This document shows positions 1-12,700 of a stretch of 64,000 nucleotides of DNA, piece after piece. The notes beneath the pieces were generated by a model, which searched no databases, was not told where the DNA came from, and saw only the letters and a list, made by a program, of their open reading frames with translations. The position numbers and the translations under genes were made by a program. Source of the stretch: Nautilus pompilius (Eukaryota; Mollusca; Cephalopoda; Nautilida; Nautilidae); contig JACATO010000605.1 of the NCBI GenBank assembly GCA_018389105.1, positions 806,001 through 870,000 on the forward strand, given 5' to 3'. Every line of letters starts with the position of its first letter. Within the stretch, counting starts at the first letter, position 1.

Positions 1-492
1 ATGATGTTTAAATAATACAATGGATTAGAAAATCTACAGTTAGGATATTACTTATTAATTTATTGATGTGAAAATAATTTTCTCCTGCATATCTGAAACA
101 AGATAGAGCTTAATTAATTAATTTTTTTTTTTTTTGCTGAATTTACCCAAAAGGTAACACACATCCAGATAAGCTTTAAAAACTAACTTTGAGAAGAAGT
201 AACTTGCCTTCAAAAACTGCCGATAAATAAGTAGGAGATGAGCAGTCTTTTAAATAGATATGGTACATGATTTTTCTTGTTTGAAATCTGATGTAATGTC
301 TATTGCTTTGCTTTGGTGAGCATGACTTCTGAAACTGACTTTGTAACTTTTCTACTTTCAAATAGAAACTGTGCAATCATCATTCCGGCTTTGAATAACA
401 ATCTAAGGAAGCAGTTAAAAAAAAAAGGTGTTGGATGTTTAGAGACAGAATAATAGATTAAGGATGGTTTTTATTTTTTTAATCATTTCCAG
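1..492 (+). other. Intron 5' of the first visible IP3R-like exon
   Basis: AT-rich sequence ending in a clean 3' splice site, a T-rich tract then CCAG at 489-492. The upstream exons of the gene lie outside the window. No coding exon or recognisable repeat is visible here apart from a T-run near 122-135. Confidence 0.6.
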
Positions 493-3400
493 GGAGAAAA
501 CAGGTTTATTGACTCTGTCTGCCAGAAGATTTTTACTATTACGGAGTTGGTTGACATCCTAAAGAGTAGCGAGATCAGAAACAGCCTGAAACAGCCCTTT
601 GTTCGCTTTCTTCTCGCCGTCTACCTGAGCACAGCAGATGGAGTAATGGACAGCGACTCTTATGAACTCCAGCACAGTCGGTATGAGATCTTGTTTGCCA
701 TGAAAGATAGCTTGCATTTTGAGACAATGCTCAGGGTTCACTACTGCGTTAAATTTTTGTATCTCCCATAGAAAACCATCCGCTTTCAGGGACCTCAGTT
801 TCTTTCTTTGCAGCATTTTTCAGGTAAAAATAAAGCTTTTCTTAGGAGTTTTACTGGGGCTGCACGTAGTACGACATCTCTGAAAACAAAATGAAAAGCT
901 AGAATACAAATAATTTGTTTTACATGCTATGCTAGCCTGCCACAACTTTAATCTAATTCTATTTCCATTTCGATGCTTGTTTCTGTTCTTTCCCTCTTTT
1001 GTTGGCACATTATTTGGTGACTTAAATTTTTTTTCCTTACAAAAATATATTCTGCCGCACTGCGAAGCTTTGTGCTGTATAACTGTTCTGTTTGTAGCGA
1101 TTTCTGGGATTATCTGGACAGCGTAAACGCAGTGTTGTCAAAGCTGACAAACTTTTCCAAAAGGCAGCAAAGAAAAGTCATCAACTACTTGAAAGCTCGA
1201 CCAAAGAGAAGGTAGATGTGCGTTGTTTTAAAATTTAAGAATAAATATTCTAAAATAATTTTATAAAAACGTTTTTAGATGTTTTTTGTAACTTTTAATT
1301 TTAAGAAATTCCTGCTTTCAATAAATGTCACACTTCTCTGTAAACCCACTTTTTTATTTGTTTTGGGTTTAGTTAATCACAACGTTATTTTCTAATATTT
1401 AAAAATTAAGAGGACATAAGCCTTTAAGATGGCTAAAGGATAAACAATCTGTCTCCCTTCATTAAGGAATCATTTTATTAGAAAGGTTGGATTGGAAAAG
1501 AAAGCAAAAAATTAAAAAATTTGAAAGAAAAAAATCTTTTTTTTTCCAGTGATTTATATTCTGATGAAGATTCAGTTTGTCATGGTGAACTGTACTATAT
1601 TTTTGATGGAGTTTTGCCACTGCTACAGGTAAAAAGGAGAGAAATTAATTGCATTATAAGAGTAATTACTGGAATTAATGATAAGACAAAAGAGGAATAA
1701 GAGAAACTGACATATGATATGATGGCAATGCCTTCAAACAGCAATTGACGGCTCAGATTCTGGGTGGCTTTTACACCAACTAAAAACCAGAATATAATTT
1801 TGATTTAGAAGAATTACACCCGCAACAATACAGATCTCACCAGTCCTTGAAAATAGGTGTAAAAAAATCTATTTTACATTATACAGTATGTATATGTTTT
1901 TTAAAAGTTGCAATTGGAAAAAAGTTAATTTGTCTCAGTATTGTTTGGAGCGGATGCTGTTTCTGGGAATGACACAGTATTGTCTAGGGAAATGTCTAGA
2001 AACCTGTTATCTTTTACTGATGATATGTTACTATTGTCAGAACATTATACTACCATTTTTAGAAAATGATTTGTAACATATTTTCCAGTTTTCAAGGTTT
2101 TAGGTTTTTTTTTTATAGTTTCAATAATTGAAAAAAAATTTCAGTGGAGAATAGTTTAACATTTTAATTTACATATTTAAAAAAATTTAAATTTTGGTTT
2201 TAATTTGTTATTACTGTTTTTTAAATAGATATTCTGCAAGATCTGTTACCAGCCTGACCCAGAATATCCAAAAGAAGCAATTATTCTCACTCATCTGGCT
2301 TCATCACTTTTGGTAAGTGTGTGTGTTTGTGTGTTAGGTAAACTCTTTTTTCAAAAAAAGACTGAACATCCCCTTCCCTACAAATCTCATCGTATTAAGT
2401 CTTTAAAAAAGATTCTGTGAATAAAAAACGTTTTTTAATAGAATACTCATTGAAGCAGGCAGACATATTGTCTTTTTTTTTTTAGTTTTAGTGGCTTGGC
2501 CTTGAACTGAAGGTGACAAAGAAAAGTAATAATAATGAGTTAAAAACAACTGATATTTCTGTTGTAAAAAATTTCTTATTTGAGAAACTTTGGAGGAATA
2601 AATAAACCAACATTATTACTTTATGATATAAAAAAATTAGTTTTGTCTTAGCATGACATCTTATTAGGTAATTATAAAAGAAACCTTTTTTCTAAATATG
2701 AAAAACCTAATGTTTTGCTGTGCATCCAAGATAAGTACACAAGTAGAAAAATACTGCTTGCGCATACTTTCTTATCAGCTTCTCAATAAAACTAGATATG
2801 TACAAAAAAATAGTTGTATCTAAGCTTTTGAAATTTCTGGAGCCATCCATTTATGGTGAAAAGGGGCTAGAATTCAAAATTAGATAGTTGTTTATAAGTA
2901 TCAGGTGAACATAGCTACTGATAGTCAAGTGTGCTATTTATAGTAGGGGAAATTGGAGCTAGTTGTCATAGGAATAGGTTGCTATGGCACCAGTAATTTA
3001 TTATTAAATGTAGTATAGATGAGCCATAATTGATGTCATATTTTAACCCTTTGATCAAAGATCGAAACATATCGGTCATAGTTGATCTGTGCGTTTAATT
3101 AAGAATTACTAGTGCTATAACAATTTATCTATAATAATTAGCCTCAGTCGTCTCCGATGTGTATATCTGGCTTTCAGAAATTACCTACTGATGACAAGTA
3201 CTTTTCCATGATATCCACACAAGTAAACCTGAAAAATAGATTCAGGCAGTGCATTGCAAGGAAACATGCTTTCTGAAATCCTCCTTTTGATTTATTAACG
3301 TCAGGTGAAAGGCAATTTTCCTTTTTTAATGAAGAACATTTTTAATCTATTCTGAAAGTTTATCAATTAATTCTACTTTGCAGCAGGTGATTGACAAAAT

Positions 3401-3767
3401 CTTTTCTTTAAAAAATAAAAAGGAAAATTAATTGATCTTAAATATTTCTTGGAATTTTTTTATTCTTTTAGCTTTTTGCAGAAAATGTCTCCAACTTAAT
3501 CACAGATAAACAACAAATGAGCATTTTGATTGACTGTACGGCCTTCCTCCTCTCTCATTCCAAACTGAGTCCAGCAGTAAGTGTCTTAGAAACAAATATT
3601 TACTTGGCTCTGATGCATGTTTTCCTTTTTTAAAGTTTCTATTTATTTCCTTATTCTGGCTGCTGTGTTGAATTTTTTTTTTTTTTAAAATTTAGGTGAT
3701 TCGTGACTTTGAAGAAAAATATGGTACTGACAGTCAAACAAAGGATTTTAAAAGTGAATCTAAAAAG
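493..3767 (+). CDS. IP3R-like exons 1-6: helical regulatory solenoid
   Basis: Exons 493-680, 1098-1211, 1550-1628, 2229-2312, 3472-3576 and 3696-3767 encode about residues 1-214 of the visible part. The sequence is leucine-rich and helical, for example the stretch around K-Q-P-F-V-R-F-L-L-A-V-Y in exon 1 and I-L-I-D-C-T-A-F-L-L in exon 5, as expected for the alpha-solenoid between the ligand core and the channel. Exons 1 and 2 end in phase 2, the rest in phase 0. I cannot place a named domain here. Assignment to the gene rests on frame continuity with the unmistakable channel exons downstream. Confidence 0.75.
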
Positions 3768-6700
3768 GTAAAGAAGGGCCATGACACTTTTAATGCATTT
3801 AGCAATCTGAGTGTTTTGGAGACTGGGATATTTGTTACAGCATCAGTAATTTCTGATTGTAGGTGAGAGTATAAGTGATGTCATATTTTTTGACAAAAGC
3901 ATATGCCATTGGCTATAGCCTCATCTGTACATTCATTTAAGAATTAATACTGCTGCTGCAACAACTTACTGCTTGCTGTAACAAGTAACCCCAGTGGTCT
4001 CACCTATAATATACTTTAGATATTTTCCCTGGCTAACATTGTTGTATCACCAAACTTAATTCAGATTTATTTTTTGATTGAATATAAATATATCACGAAT
4101 AATCCAATGTTTAAGTTTTTATTTTGTTTCTGATTTATCACTTATTTATTAAAATTTTTTGTTAAAATAATATTCTTATAATAATATATATGTATATGTT
4201 GCACAGCTTTAATGGTTGGCAGTTACACCTTTGTGCTAAACTATTACCTTAAGGATTTTTAGTACAGAGGCATTATGATATCAGGGCAAATGAGCTTTAT
4301 TATGTTAAAATTGTGTTTTTACACTCAGTGTTCATTTTGCATGTCTTATAATGTCTTGTTTAAAAACACAAGCTGGGTGCATTAACTTTGGCCTCCACTC
4401 TATCTTTGTTGCAAGCAATTGTTACATTCCCCTAAACAATAAGAGCAGGTGTTGAGAAGATGGCCCCCACTGTCTGTGCTGTCACAGTTTTGAGAAATTT
4501 TTATCAAAATGTCATTAAATTTAAATGCATTTATTCCATAAATCTTTTTAGTTAGTTACTAAAACTTTATATGTTCTAACAAATCTGCCAAATGCCAGAA
4601 TAAAGTGTGTACTCTTGTGTATGTTTGTTTTGCTAACAGAAATATGAGAATGACCATAAAGACGAGGAAGAAATCAATGATAAACTGAACATTTTTGCCA
4701 AGAACATGGCACTGACTTACAGAGGAATTAATTCTGTGTCTGCACAAATTGGCTATGACAGTAATGAACGTGAGTGGTAGAAATACAGCATTCCTTCTTA
4801 CCACAGATTTCAGATTTAAAAACCTGCATGTTTTGTCAATATTCTTGGAGCTGAATAAGAACTATACTGTTTACTTGTAAACATTACTGCATTGTTATGA
4901 ATGTGTCAGAAATAAAACAAAAGGCCTAAACCAGAGTGTCGAGTAATAGGCAATGAAAGAAAAAATCTAATGGAAATTGGAAAATCTCCATAATTGTTCA
5001 TTTTTGACTGTTTTTGGTTGTTTTTATCAAAGAAAAAGCATTGCAGAAAAGAAAAGAAATTTCTAAAGTTAATGCAAAAGACATCTGATTATTTTCAAAG
5101 GTTTAAATAGTTTTATCCATATGTGAAAATAATTAATTCGGTTTATAGTTGTTTAGCTATCAAAAGGAGATAATGTCAAATTGTTACAATTTAATGCAGA
5201 TCTCTCATTGTTAGATTTTGGTCAAATCATGTTGAAAAATGGAAACTAATTTACTGCTATACACTGGAAATGTTTTAGGGAAACCTGGTCAGATATGCTA
5301 TTCCAGCTGGGTTTTATTTGAACATATCTGTTTTATATGCAATTTTATAATCAAATAAAATACATATGCTTTATGACAGTAAAGGATCAGTTAAATATTA
5401 AATTGTACACACTGCAGTACTATAAAATTGTGAACTGCTATATTTGAAAATAAGACTGTAGTGTGAAGATCTCACCCAGAAGGATATTTTGCATTATTTG
5501 ATGCACCAAACAGATGTTGCAAAAGTCTGCTACTGTTCATTGTATTGCATGGTAGGTGTTTCTTTCTGTAGCTTATTCAGAAGATGGTTATGAGGCAATA
5601 ACATTGGGAGAAGAATTTCAAAAGCATATCCAATGCATTGTTGACTTCAAAGAAAAGGATCTAGAAAAGAAGTACATACAAACCAAGCTTTTGATCAAAC
5701 AACTGTAGTAAGTATTAAGAACTTGTTTGGGCCCTCCACAGCCTCCTGAACTGTTCAGGGAAAGTTAAGCGCAGGATCAAGTTACACTTACATTTTGTGC
5801 AGCCTCAGATTGTATCCTATTACCAAACTTAGAATTTTTAATGATGAGTATGAAATGTTCACATCAGCACAAATTCTCTGAAAATAAATCAAAAACATTG
5901 GCCAGATAATTTTTCTTTTAGTCTGTGGTATACATTACCAGAATCAAATAAAATAGAACTATGGAACAGTCCTAATTGTATCATTAAAACACATTAGTTA
6001 TACTCATTGATAGACAGATGTAACAATATGTAATGGATGAAGCTGCTTAGAAATTTACTTTGTGAAAGCTAAGGTTTAAGGATAAAATCATGGGAAAATA
6101 ATAAATTCTAAGAGTAACTGATGAATAACAAAATACTAAAACATTATTTTAGTTAAGGAGCTTTGGTCAGAGGTTGTAGACATGGGAGAGAATGAGCAGA
6201 AATGATGCTATTGCACTGTTTTCATTCAGCTTTTCAGTGGAGGTTCTACAAACTGAATACTACCATGCAAACACTGGAATGCAAATAAAGATGGCAATAT
6301 CATGCAATTTTTCTGTGGCTGCAGATTGACACTAGGGGGCACATGTTAATGGTTTTTCAGTCTGAATGAGTAAATTGTGACTACATGCATAAATATTTGT
6401 TTCATAGTTATCATTTATTTGCTTCTGATATTGCATATGTATATATTGAAACAAAATGTTTAAATTAAAATCATAATAGTAATACTTCAGTACATTTTCC
6501 ATGTAAGCAGCCTCATTTCGGTACGTACCCACATGCTGGCTATTTTCATTGCTGTGAGTTAGTATAGCGTGCTTACTCATCATTGTTACAACTGATTTAG
6601 TTTTTGAGGTGCTTGGGTGATATTAGGCATTTGAAAGCTAGTATTGTAGTTCTTTTGCAGTGCAAGTTCATTATTTAATAGAATCTCAATGAACAGCTTA

Positions 6701-9700
6701 CTTTATCCATTTCCAACATTTTGTAGCTGCTGAATTATTTGACATGATGTGGTGGTTCAGTAGTTTCCCCCCAAAACAAATAATTTAATTATGCAATTAT
6801 GCATATCATTTAGAATTTTTGGTGGGGAGAAATAACAACGGTGCGACTCATAAGAATGTCAGCTTTTTGTTAAAGATTACTATTAATTTTAAAATTTTTA
6901 CAGCATATCACAAAAGGTTAGGCATAGCAATGAGAAAGACAGACAAGTTCAGGTCATGCTAGATGTGAAGCACATGCAGCTTTTGAGGGGAATCATTCAT
7001 AATGAAATTGTGAAGTTGCCAGCAGATTGGCAGAATAACACTAAAGGTTGCTGGAAGTGAGTGAAGACTTTAATTATTTACATTTACAAACAAGCACACG
7101 TTGTCTTTCACTTTACACAAGAGCCAAAAAATTGAGAGAAATAAAGTGATTTTGTTAAGTGAGGATGTGGCAAAAGAAATTTTTAAAATTATTTTTGAAA
7201 GAAAATACTTTGTAAATGTATCTAATATAATCATGTACATTAATTAAATTTTTGCTTTTTTATTTTAAAATGTCAGACAACTTAAAGTGATTGAACAGGT
7301 GCAGAATGCCATGAATTCGCATAATATCATTCTAAGCTGCATATTTCATCTGTCGTCTCCTCAAAACATCATTGTTCAAGAGCTGATGGCACTTCTGGTT
7401 GCTCTTCTCTTTGGTGGAAATAAAAACATCCAGGTACATTTTTTTTTTTCTTTTTACTTTTAGCCTTTTTTATCTACTGCCTAGAGCGGGATGAAGTTGA
7501 AAGGATGATGCAATGTAAAAAAAAAAACAAACAAAAAAAATAACATTAAAAAAACACCCAACAAAAGCTGAGGTTTTAGCTAATCTTATAATTGCAGATT
7601 TTCTGAAATCCAAAGATTTGCACAAATCCTGTGTGGTGATTGTGAATAAGCTTATCCACTTAGTGCATGTATGTTTGCAGTTGTCACTGTCATAGTAGGA
7701 CAATTGCTTCATGGCATGTCTTTGAGGTTAGTTTCTTTATTCTTGATGTGGTTTTCCCACTGTCTCACTCTGCTCACATCAACGATACAGATTCCATAAA
7801 CAGTTTCCAGCTGTTGGTGAATATCTCCAGGCTGTAGTCTCTTGGCAGTCAGAAATTCATTCATAGTACTTTGTTTTCTGTGCACATCAAGGGCAATAGA
7901 CATCTTGGATTGGCAGTCATATTCTTCGTGGGACACGTTGTATCTTTCCGATCTTCACTTATTTTCAGTGTATTTTTATTATAATTCATGTGATTATTGC
8001 CCATGATGTGTGGTAAAAGATCTGCAAGTGATGGTGGTGGAAATGAGGTAAAATTTTTACATGATAGCAACACTTTAGAGGTGAAAATGAAAGTGCTGAG
8101 ATAATTAAAAGCAGGTGAGCATCAAATGGATATTGGCTGGTCTTTAAACTTATCGTCGTCAACTGTTTGAAAAATCTTTAAAAAAAATGCCGATAAGATC
8201 AAAGCTTCAAGTCAGACCACAACACCCGTATCTTCTACTAAGATAACACCTATCCAAATCCCTCTGTTGGAGAGGATGGAGAGACACCATTAAGCCAGAT
8301 GTTGATTATGGAAAAGGCTAAGAGCATTTTTATCCTCTTACAAGCAGAAGATAAGAAATCAAAGGCAGAAAAGTTGGTGGCAAGCCATGGATGGTTAAAA
8401 TTTTCCAAGTGTCACAGTAACTGGCATAACGTATGCAACAGTGGTGAAGCAGCAGGTGTTGATGAACAAGCAGCCTGGGAATTCTTCAACATCCTCAAAG
8501 AAATTATCAACCAAGGCAGTTATCCTTCCCCAACCTGTTTTTGATGTCAAAAAAACTGGGCTTTTCTGGAAGCATCTCCCATCTCGCAATTGTATCTCCA
8601 GAGATGAAATGCGTGCATCTGGAGATTCAAGGCTTCCAAAGATAGGCTAACTCTCCTACTTGCTTCAGGAGATTTTAATCTCTAGCCCATGGCCATATAC
8701 TACTCCAAAACACCATGAGACTTGAATGGTTTTCTAAAGAACATTTACCTGTCATATTGGAGTTAAATAAGATGGCTCGGGTTACAAATGATATCTTCCA
8801 GCAGTGGCTTGTTTCATATTTTTGTTAAGCTGTGAAGTGTTATTGCAAGGAAAATAACTGAGCCTAGAACACTTATGGTGCTTAATAATGCCCCAGGTCA
8901 TCCTGAAAATCTTGTCAGCCTCTATACCTGTATTCCTGTCAAAGTAGTAAGTATACTTTCTGCCAAACATGACATCAATACTATAGCCCATGGATCAGGG
9001 TGTCATATCTAATTTAAAGGTTTATTACCTTTGTCATACCTTCAAAAAATTGGTTGATGGAACAGATGGCGATGCTAAACTTTTGATAAGGGGGTGGTGG
9101 AAATTGTACAGTATTACGAAAGCTATGGATAATATAAGTACATCAAGGAATGAAGTTACTAACATTTGTGTGGGCGGTATTTGGCGAAAGTTGTGGCCTG
9201 AGGTATATAAGAATTCCGTGGGATTTGAGAGGGAGGGGCATGCAGTCAACATTGATATTGTCCAGCTGGCCAAGCAGATATGCATGATGTTGATGATGTG
9301 ACAGAGGTACTTGAGTCATTTAGAGAAAGCCTAACCATTGAAGAATTAGAAAAACAGCATGTTCAAGGGAATGTGGAGGAAATTAAAAATGAAGAGACTG
9401 CAATTGAAAGAAAGTTGAGCTCAGCAACCATATCAGAAGCCATCACTAGAACTCTTTCCAAAAATGATCCAGACCACAAACACAACTCCTCCGTGAAAAG
9501 AATTGTCCTCAGTGGTATCTCATACTGCAGAGAAATTCTTTGTGAGAGAAAGAAGAGGACAAAACAGTTAACTCTAAGCATATTCTTCAACAAGAACGAG
9601 TCCAAGCCATCTTCCTCCCAGCAAGTTGAGTCTCAGGTGCCATCTTCCCACGGGATGAGCTAAAGCCTGGTCTATCGTTTTAGTTGTAGACGACTCTCCC

Positions 9701-12700
9701 ACCCTTTCTATTTGTGATACTATTGACAGGATAGTAAAGTACTACTACAGTTATTTCATTATGTTAAATTAAAATTTTTTTACTACTTTGCATTATGTTT
9801 ATTGTTATTCTTTAGTAATATAGTATGTTTATCACTATAATACCCTGTTTTTATCACTACATTGGAAAGAGGTAACATTGTCAAGATAATGATATAATGA
9901 CCTCAATTAGTGCTACAATTTCTTAGAACACATCCTGAGAGTTAATCGAACTCTGAAGCTAATGAAATAATGTAAAAGTATTAAATGTAAAACAACAAAA
10001 CACAAAACAAATGGACATGACATATAAAAACATCTTAAATCATTCTTATCTGTTAGGACAGCATGTTGAAATTTTTCAATGGAACCAGAGATGAGGAATT
10101 TTTCTTCACTATAAAGGAAAACATACAGAAGTCAGCTGCAGCCACCAGAGAAAGGTTAGTTCTGCAGCTTTGGCACTATTTTTATTTGTGTGTATTAATT
10201 TATAATTGTTTTGGTTTTTTTTTGTGTTGTGAGCTTGTAGTAGATTTTTTTGAGTCTGGTGTAATGTTATTTTATAGCTGGATCTACACTAACCTACAGA
10301 ATAATCAAAGCAGTGATAGCAATTGCAGTCACTGGGTATTTATCATTATCCTTGCTGATTGCTACAGCTTCTGAAGCTAAAACTCTAGGTTTCATCTCCA
10401 CAATTCTACACTAAAAATTCAGTTGTAGTTAAAAAAAAAAAAAAACTTTTAAAGCAGTTTTATTCATTACATATTAAGTTGTTAACTTTTTATTGATGCT
10501 ATTGTTTCTGCGTTTTATAATTTTATTCTAAAGATTTTAAAATAATCTTTAATTAAATGAACAATTGTTTGCTTTCACTAGGCGATTTCTGCATGCTCAG
10601 TACAAGCTGAAAATTGCTGATGTGCTTGCTCAGCATCAGGTGCTGAAGAAAAGTATGCTGGTAAGTGAGAGGAGACACGGGGAGTGGGTTTGTGGCGCCA
10701 TGCATTTAGGGGTCTCATTGTTGCTGGTAGCCCTAAGGATGCCAGAAAATTGGTCTGCAGTAATTTAGAGTTCATTTTTAGCGACTGACATTAATAACCA
10801 AAAGACTTTTTACTTGGCAGTTGCATGACATTAAATACAAAGGATAGTGAATTTTAATATCAACCAGTGGAGATGAAGCAAATGTGAATTTGTTTAGTTC
10901 CAGTTTTACCATCAGGGGAAGAGTGGATGGGCTGGTTAATATCAATCGGGATGGGATTGCACTATTTTTGCCCGGGTGTGGGAGGTAGAATCCGACCAGT
11001 AGCTGGAACATTTGGATCAGGATGGCTTTACTAGTTGCGGCGGGCTCTGGCTCAGATGGGAGTATAACTGGCCGGTGCACCCATCTGAGGTTGTGGGGCT
11101 TTGTCCTACAGGGGGTTGTGGGACAAAATACTTCCCACTCGCTCTGGGCGTGAACTGAAAGAGAAGGCGATGGGGAAATTGTACACAGGTGTTGTCACCA
11201 CAACTGTAGAGGCCTCAGACCTGAGCCCATCCAACTCCAAAGGCGGGGAGAGAGATGCCAACTTTGTGACTTTCCTGTGAGGTTAAAAAAGGAGGTCCAT
11301 GCCTTCCTCTGATAGCGATGTGATGGCGGCAGGATCAGGCCAGAGTCACCCTCCAAAACAATGTCATGGTGAAGGGCCAACCCCAGCAATGGCGGACAAG
11401 AGGAAAAGGGGTCGCTTTTACAGGCAGACTCGTAGCATCAACCAGTTGCCACAGGGCTGTTGTTGGTAGCAGCTAGTGCCACACGAAGAGTACGTTCTGT
11501 ATTGTCTAAACCCGGTGGAGCCATAGAGATTGTCTGTAAGATGGATCTTGATGTTGAAGCACCGTCCAAGTTGCCACTGGTGGTAAATGGCTAGGGTTTC
11601 AACCTCAGAGGATGCAATCCCATCTTGTTGGCCCCTGATTATGTTCTGGCTATGCTGCTGGCAGAATATGGGAAGCTGAGGTGGGGGTTCAAGTTTGATA
11701 CTCTACCAGACCTTCCATTTCTATCAGGGAAAATAAGTGGGAAGATCTTAATTTGGAAGATCATTCCAAAGAAGATTTCGGGTATAGTGAACGGCCGTAT
11801 GTACAAGATAACCGTCTTGTAGGCCAAACACCCATTTTCCCAGCTTGTAAGACCAGGGATGTGGGTTAGAAATCCTGTCTCCTTTTCGGACTTCATCCTC
11901 CCAGGTTCCTTTATGTAGGAGTTAGGGTGCATCTGAAGCTGCAAAAGTGATGCTCAAGTCTGGGTGCAGCACTGGCTGAAATGTGGTCACATTGGCACCA
12001 AAGCTGCCGACACGATGATCAGGACAAAGGTTTCCAAAGTGGTGCCTGTATGGAAAGCGAACTAGGAGAAACATCATCCTCAGTGTTTGGCGGAAGCAGA
12101 GACTGCCACATCCTAGGAAAAAGAAAGAGAAGGCAAAGGAAAAAAGTCGAGTTCCCATGTCCTGTCAGCCTCTAATATCGGAGAGGAGCCGAAGGAGCGG
12201 TTAAAAGTACCCCCCCTGTGGCAGTGCTGTGACAAAGGAAGGCTCCTCCATACCTGGTCCACGAAACAACAATGGCAGCTAAGTCGCCTGGTGTTGATGA
12301 GGTGTCCGCAACTGGAGAGTCTATGAAAAGACACAGAAGTAGGCATTTAGGTGGGTCTGTCCATTCAGTTGTCTTTTCGGTTAGCAACTTAGTTTAATGC
12401 TCTGGACAAGAAGTTTTCTGATTTTGTGATAATGGCCAAGGCGATCTGGACCAAATTTAAAATGCATTCTGACACCATTTTAGGTAACCCAGTTAAAACT
12501 AATACAGATATTTCCTGCCTGCAGGAGCTACATCTCAATAGTCAGACAGATGTAGACCAAATTTCCAAAGTTGCAAGCCTTGTGCTTGTAACCGGGTCTG
12601 GTAGAGGCGTTGATACCAGGTCATACATTCATTATACTGCGGCCACGAATAGACAGAACATGTGGTAGCTCTAACCTAGCACTGAACCTGCAGGACATCA

